From assembly GCA_021204285.1 (NCBI GenBank), contig JAJPZP010000046.1, positions 1-23,995 on the forward strand: a DNA stretch of 23,995 nucleotides. The letters are read 5' to 3'. A model generated the notes under the pieces. The model made no database searches. It had not been told where the DNA came from and saw only the letters and a list, made by a program, of their open reading frames with translations. Both the position numbers and the translations under genes were made by a program. How positions within the stretch are numbered: the first letter of the stretch is position 1; the number at the start of each line of letters is the position of its first letter. Shown here piece after piece: positions 23,784 to 23,995 of the stretch. The stretch comes from Lachnospiraceae bacterium. GTDB taxonomy: Bacteria; Bacillota; Clostridia; Lachnospirales; Lachnospiraceae.

Positions 23784-23995
23784 TTACTGTACGCCGTCGC
23801 GCTCCGCAATCTCCTTCTGCATCTGCGCCAGGCCCTCTTCATTCAACTTGTAGAATGCACCAAAGATGATGATCGTAACGATCGCCACCACGAACGGGAG
23901 AAGACCCGTCAGGTTGCGGATCATGGCCAACGATTCCGCCGACTGCTGCTCATTGGCCACATAACCGGCCGCAGTCAGCATCGCGTTCGGGAGGG
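23784..23995 (-). CDS. C-terminal end of a GPH/MFS-type sugar:cation symporter (runs off right edge)
   Basis: Only the last 70 codons are visible, in frame with LPNAMLTAAGYVANEQQS at the edge. This matches the end of glycoside-pentoside-hexuronide:cation symporters: a GYVAN-Q-S segment, a final helix (LLPFVVAIVTIIIFGAFYKL) and a short charged cytoplasmic tail (NEEGLAQMQKEIAERDGVQ). It probably imports the operon's substrate. The sugar cannot be named from the fragment, and other MFS families remain possible. Confidence 0.7.
   Translation of the reverse strand, partial: LPNAMLTAAGYVANEQQSAESLAMIRNLTGLLPFVVAIVTIIIFGAFYKLNEEGLAQMQKEIAERDGVQ

Noticed and set aside
23759..23842. Longer N-terminus for the SDR
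   Set aside because: The extension is Arg-rich, overlaps the transporter gene and lacks a ribosome site, whereas AAGGAGG precedes the ATG at 23758.

Overview
The window looks like a chromosomal segment of an anaerobic Firmicute of class Clostridia, most plausibly Lachnospiraceae. Pointers are the SCIFF peptide (scfA) with its radical SAM maturase (scfB) next to a fused SecDF, a TIGR04086-type membrane protein, a two-repeat DUF1540 protein, an AGCS-family amino acid symporter, a pyrBI pair with a zinc-binding regulatory chain, purine-rich ribosome binding sites and extended -10 promoters. Species-level assignment is not possible from sequence alone. No rRNA, tRNA, CRISPR array, insertion sequence or phage gene was seen.

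Layout, left to right. (1) 1-90, minus: the first codons of an oligoendopeptidase F-like gene. (2) 172-3737, minus: a three-gene ABC export operon (ATPase, secreted and membrane-anchored CARDB/COG1361-like protein, FtsX/MacB permease). (3) 3826-8123, minus: TIGR04086-like protein, scfA, scfB and secDF, with a strong promoter before scfA, a hairpin between scfA and scfB, a 4-base overlap of scfB with secDF, and an intrinsic terminator after secDF. (4) 8201-11314, plus: a CNNM/CorC-type CBS membrane protein followed tightly by a small and a large subunit of the isopropylmalate dehydratase/aconitase family. (5) 11356-12816, plus: pyrB-pyrI with a structured leader. (6) 12819-14003, minus: an AI-2E/PerM family membrane protein convergent with pyrI. 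(7) 14092-15801, plus: an AGCS sodium:amino acid symporter with an intrinsic terminator inside its 5' leader and another at its end. (8) 15816-16181, minus: a cysteine-rich DUF1540 protein whose Shine-Dalgarno lies inside a perfect hairpin.

(9) 16207-23995, minus: a long catabolic operon continuing beyond the right edge. In transcription order it encodes a GPH/MFS-type transporter (C-terminus only), an SDR dehydrogenase, a zinc medium-chain dehydrogenase, split transketolase N and C subunits, a three-domain Old Yellow Enzyme/enoate reductase interrupted by one in-frame UAG, a decayed zinc alcohol dehydrogenase (nonsense codon, large internal deletion, frameshift), and a UroD-family methyltransferase-like protein. 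The content suggests uptake, oxidation and transketolase cleavage of a sugar or polyol-like compound, perhaps with reduction and demethylation of an attached or related moiety. The substrate cannot be read from the sequence, and two lesions indicate that the distal part is decaying in this strain.

The most notable items are the decaying and so far unassigned split-transketolase/OYE/UroD operon, the leader attenuator of the AGCS symporter, the terminator hairpin that doubles as SD sequestration at DUF1540, the pyrBI leader structure, and the scfA/scfB/secDF arrangement.
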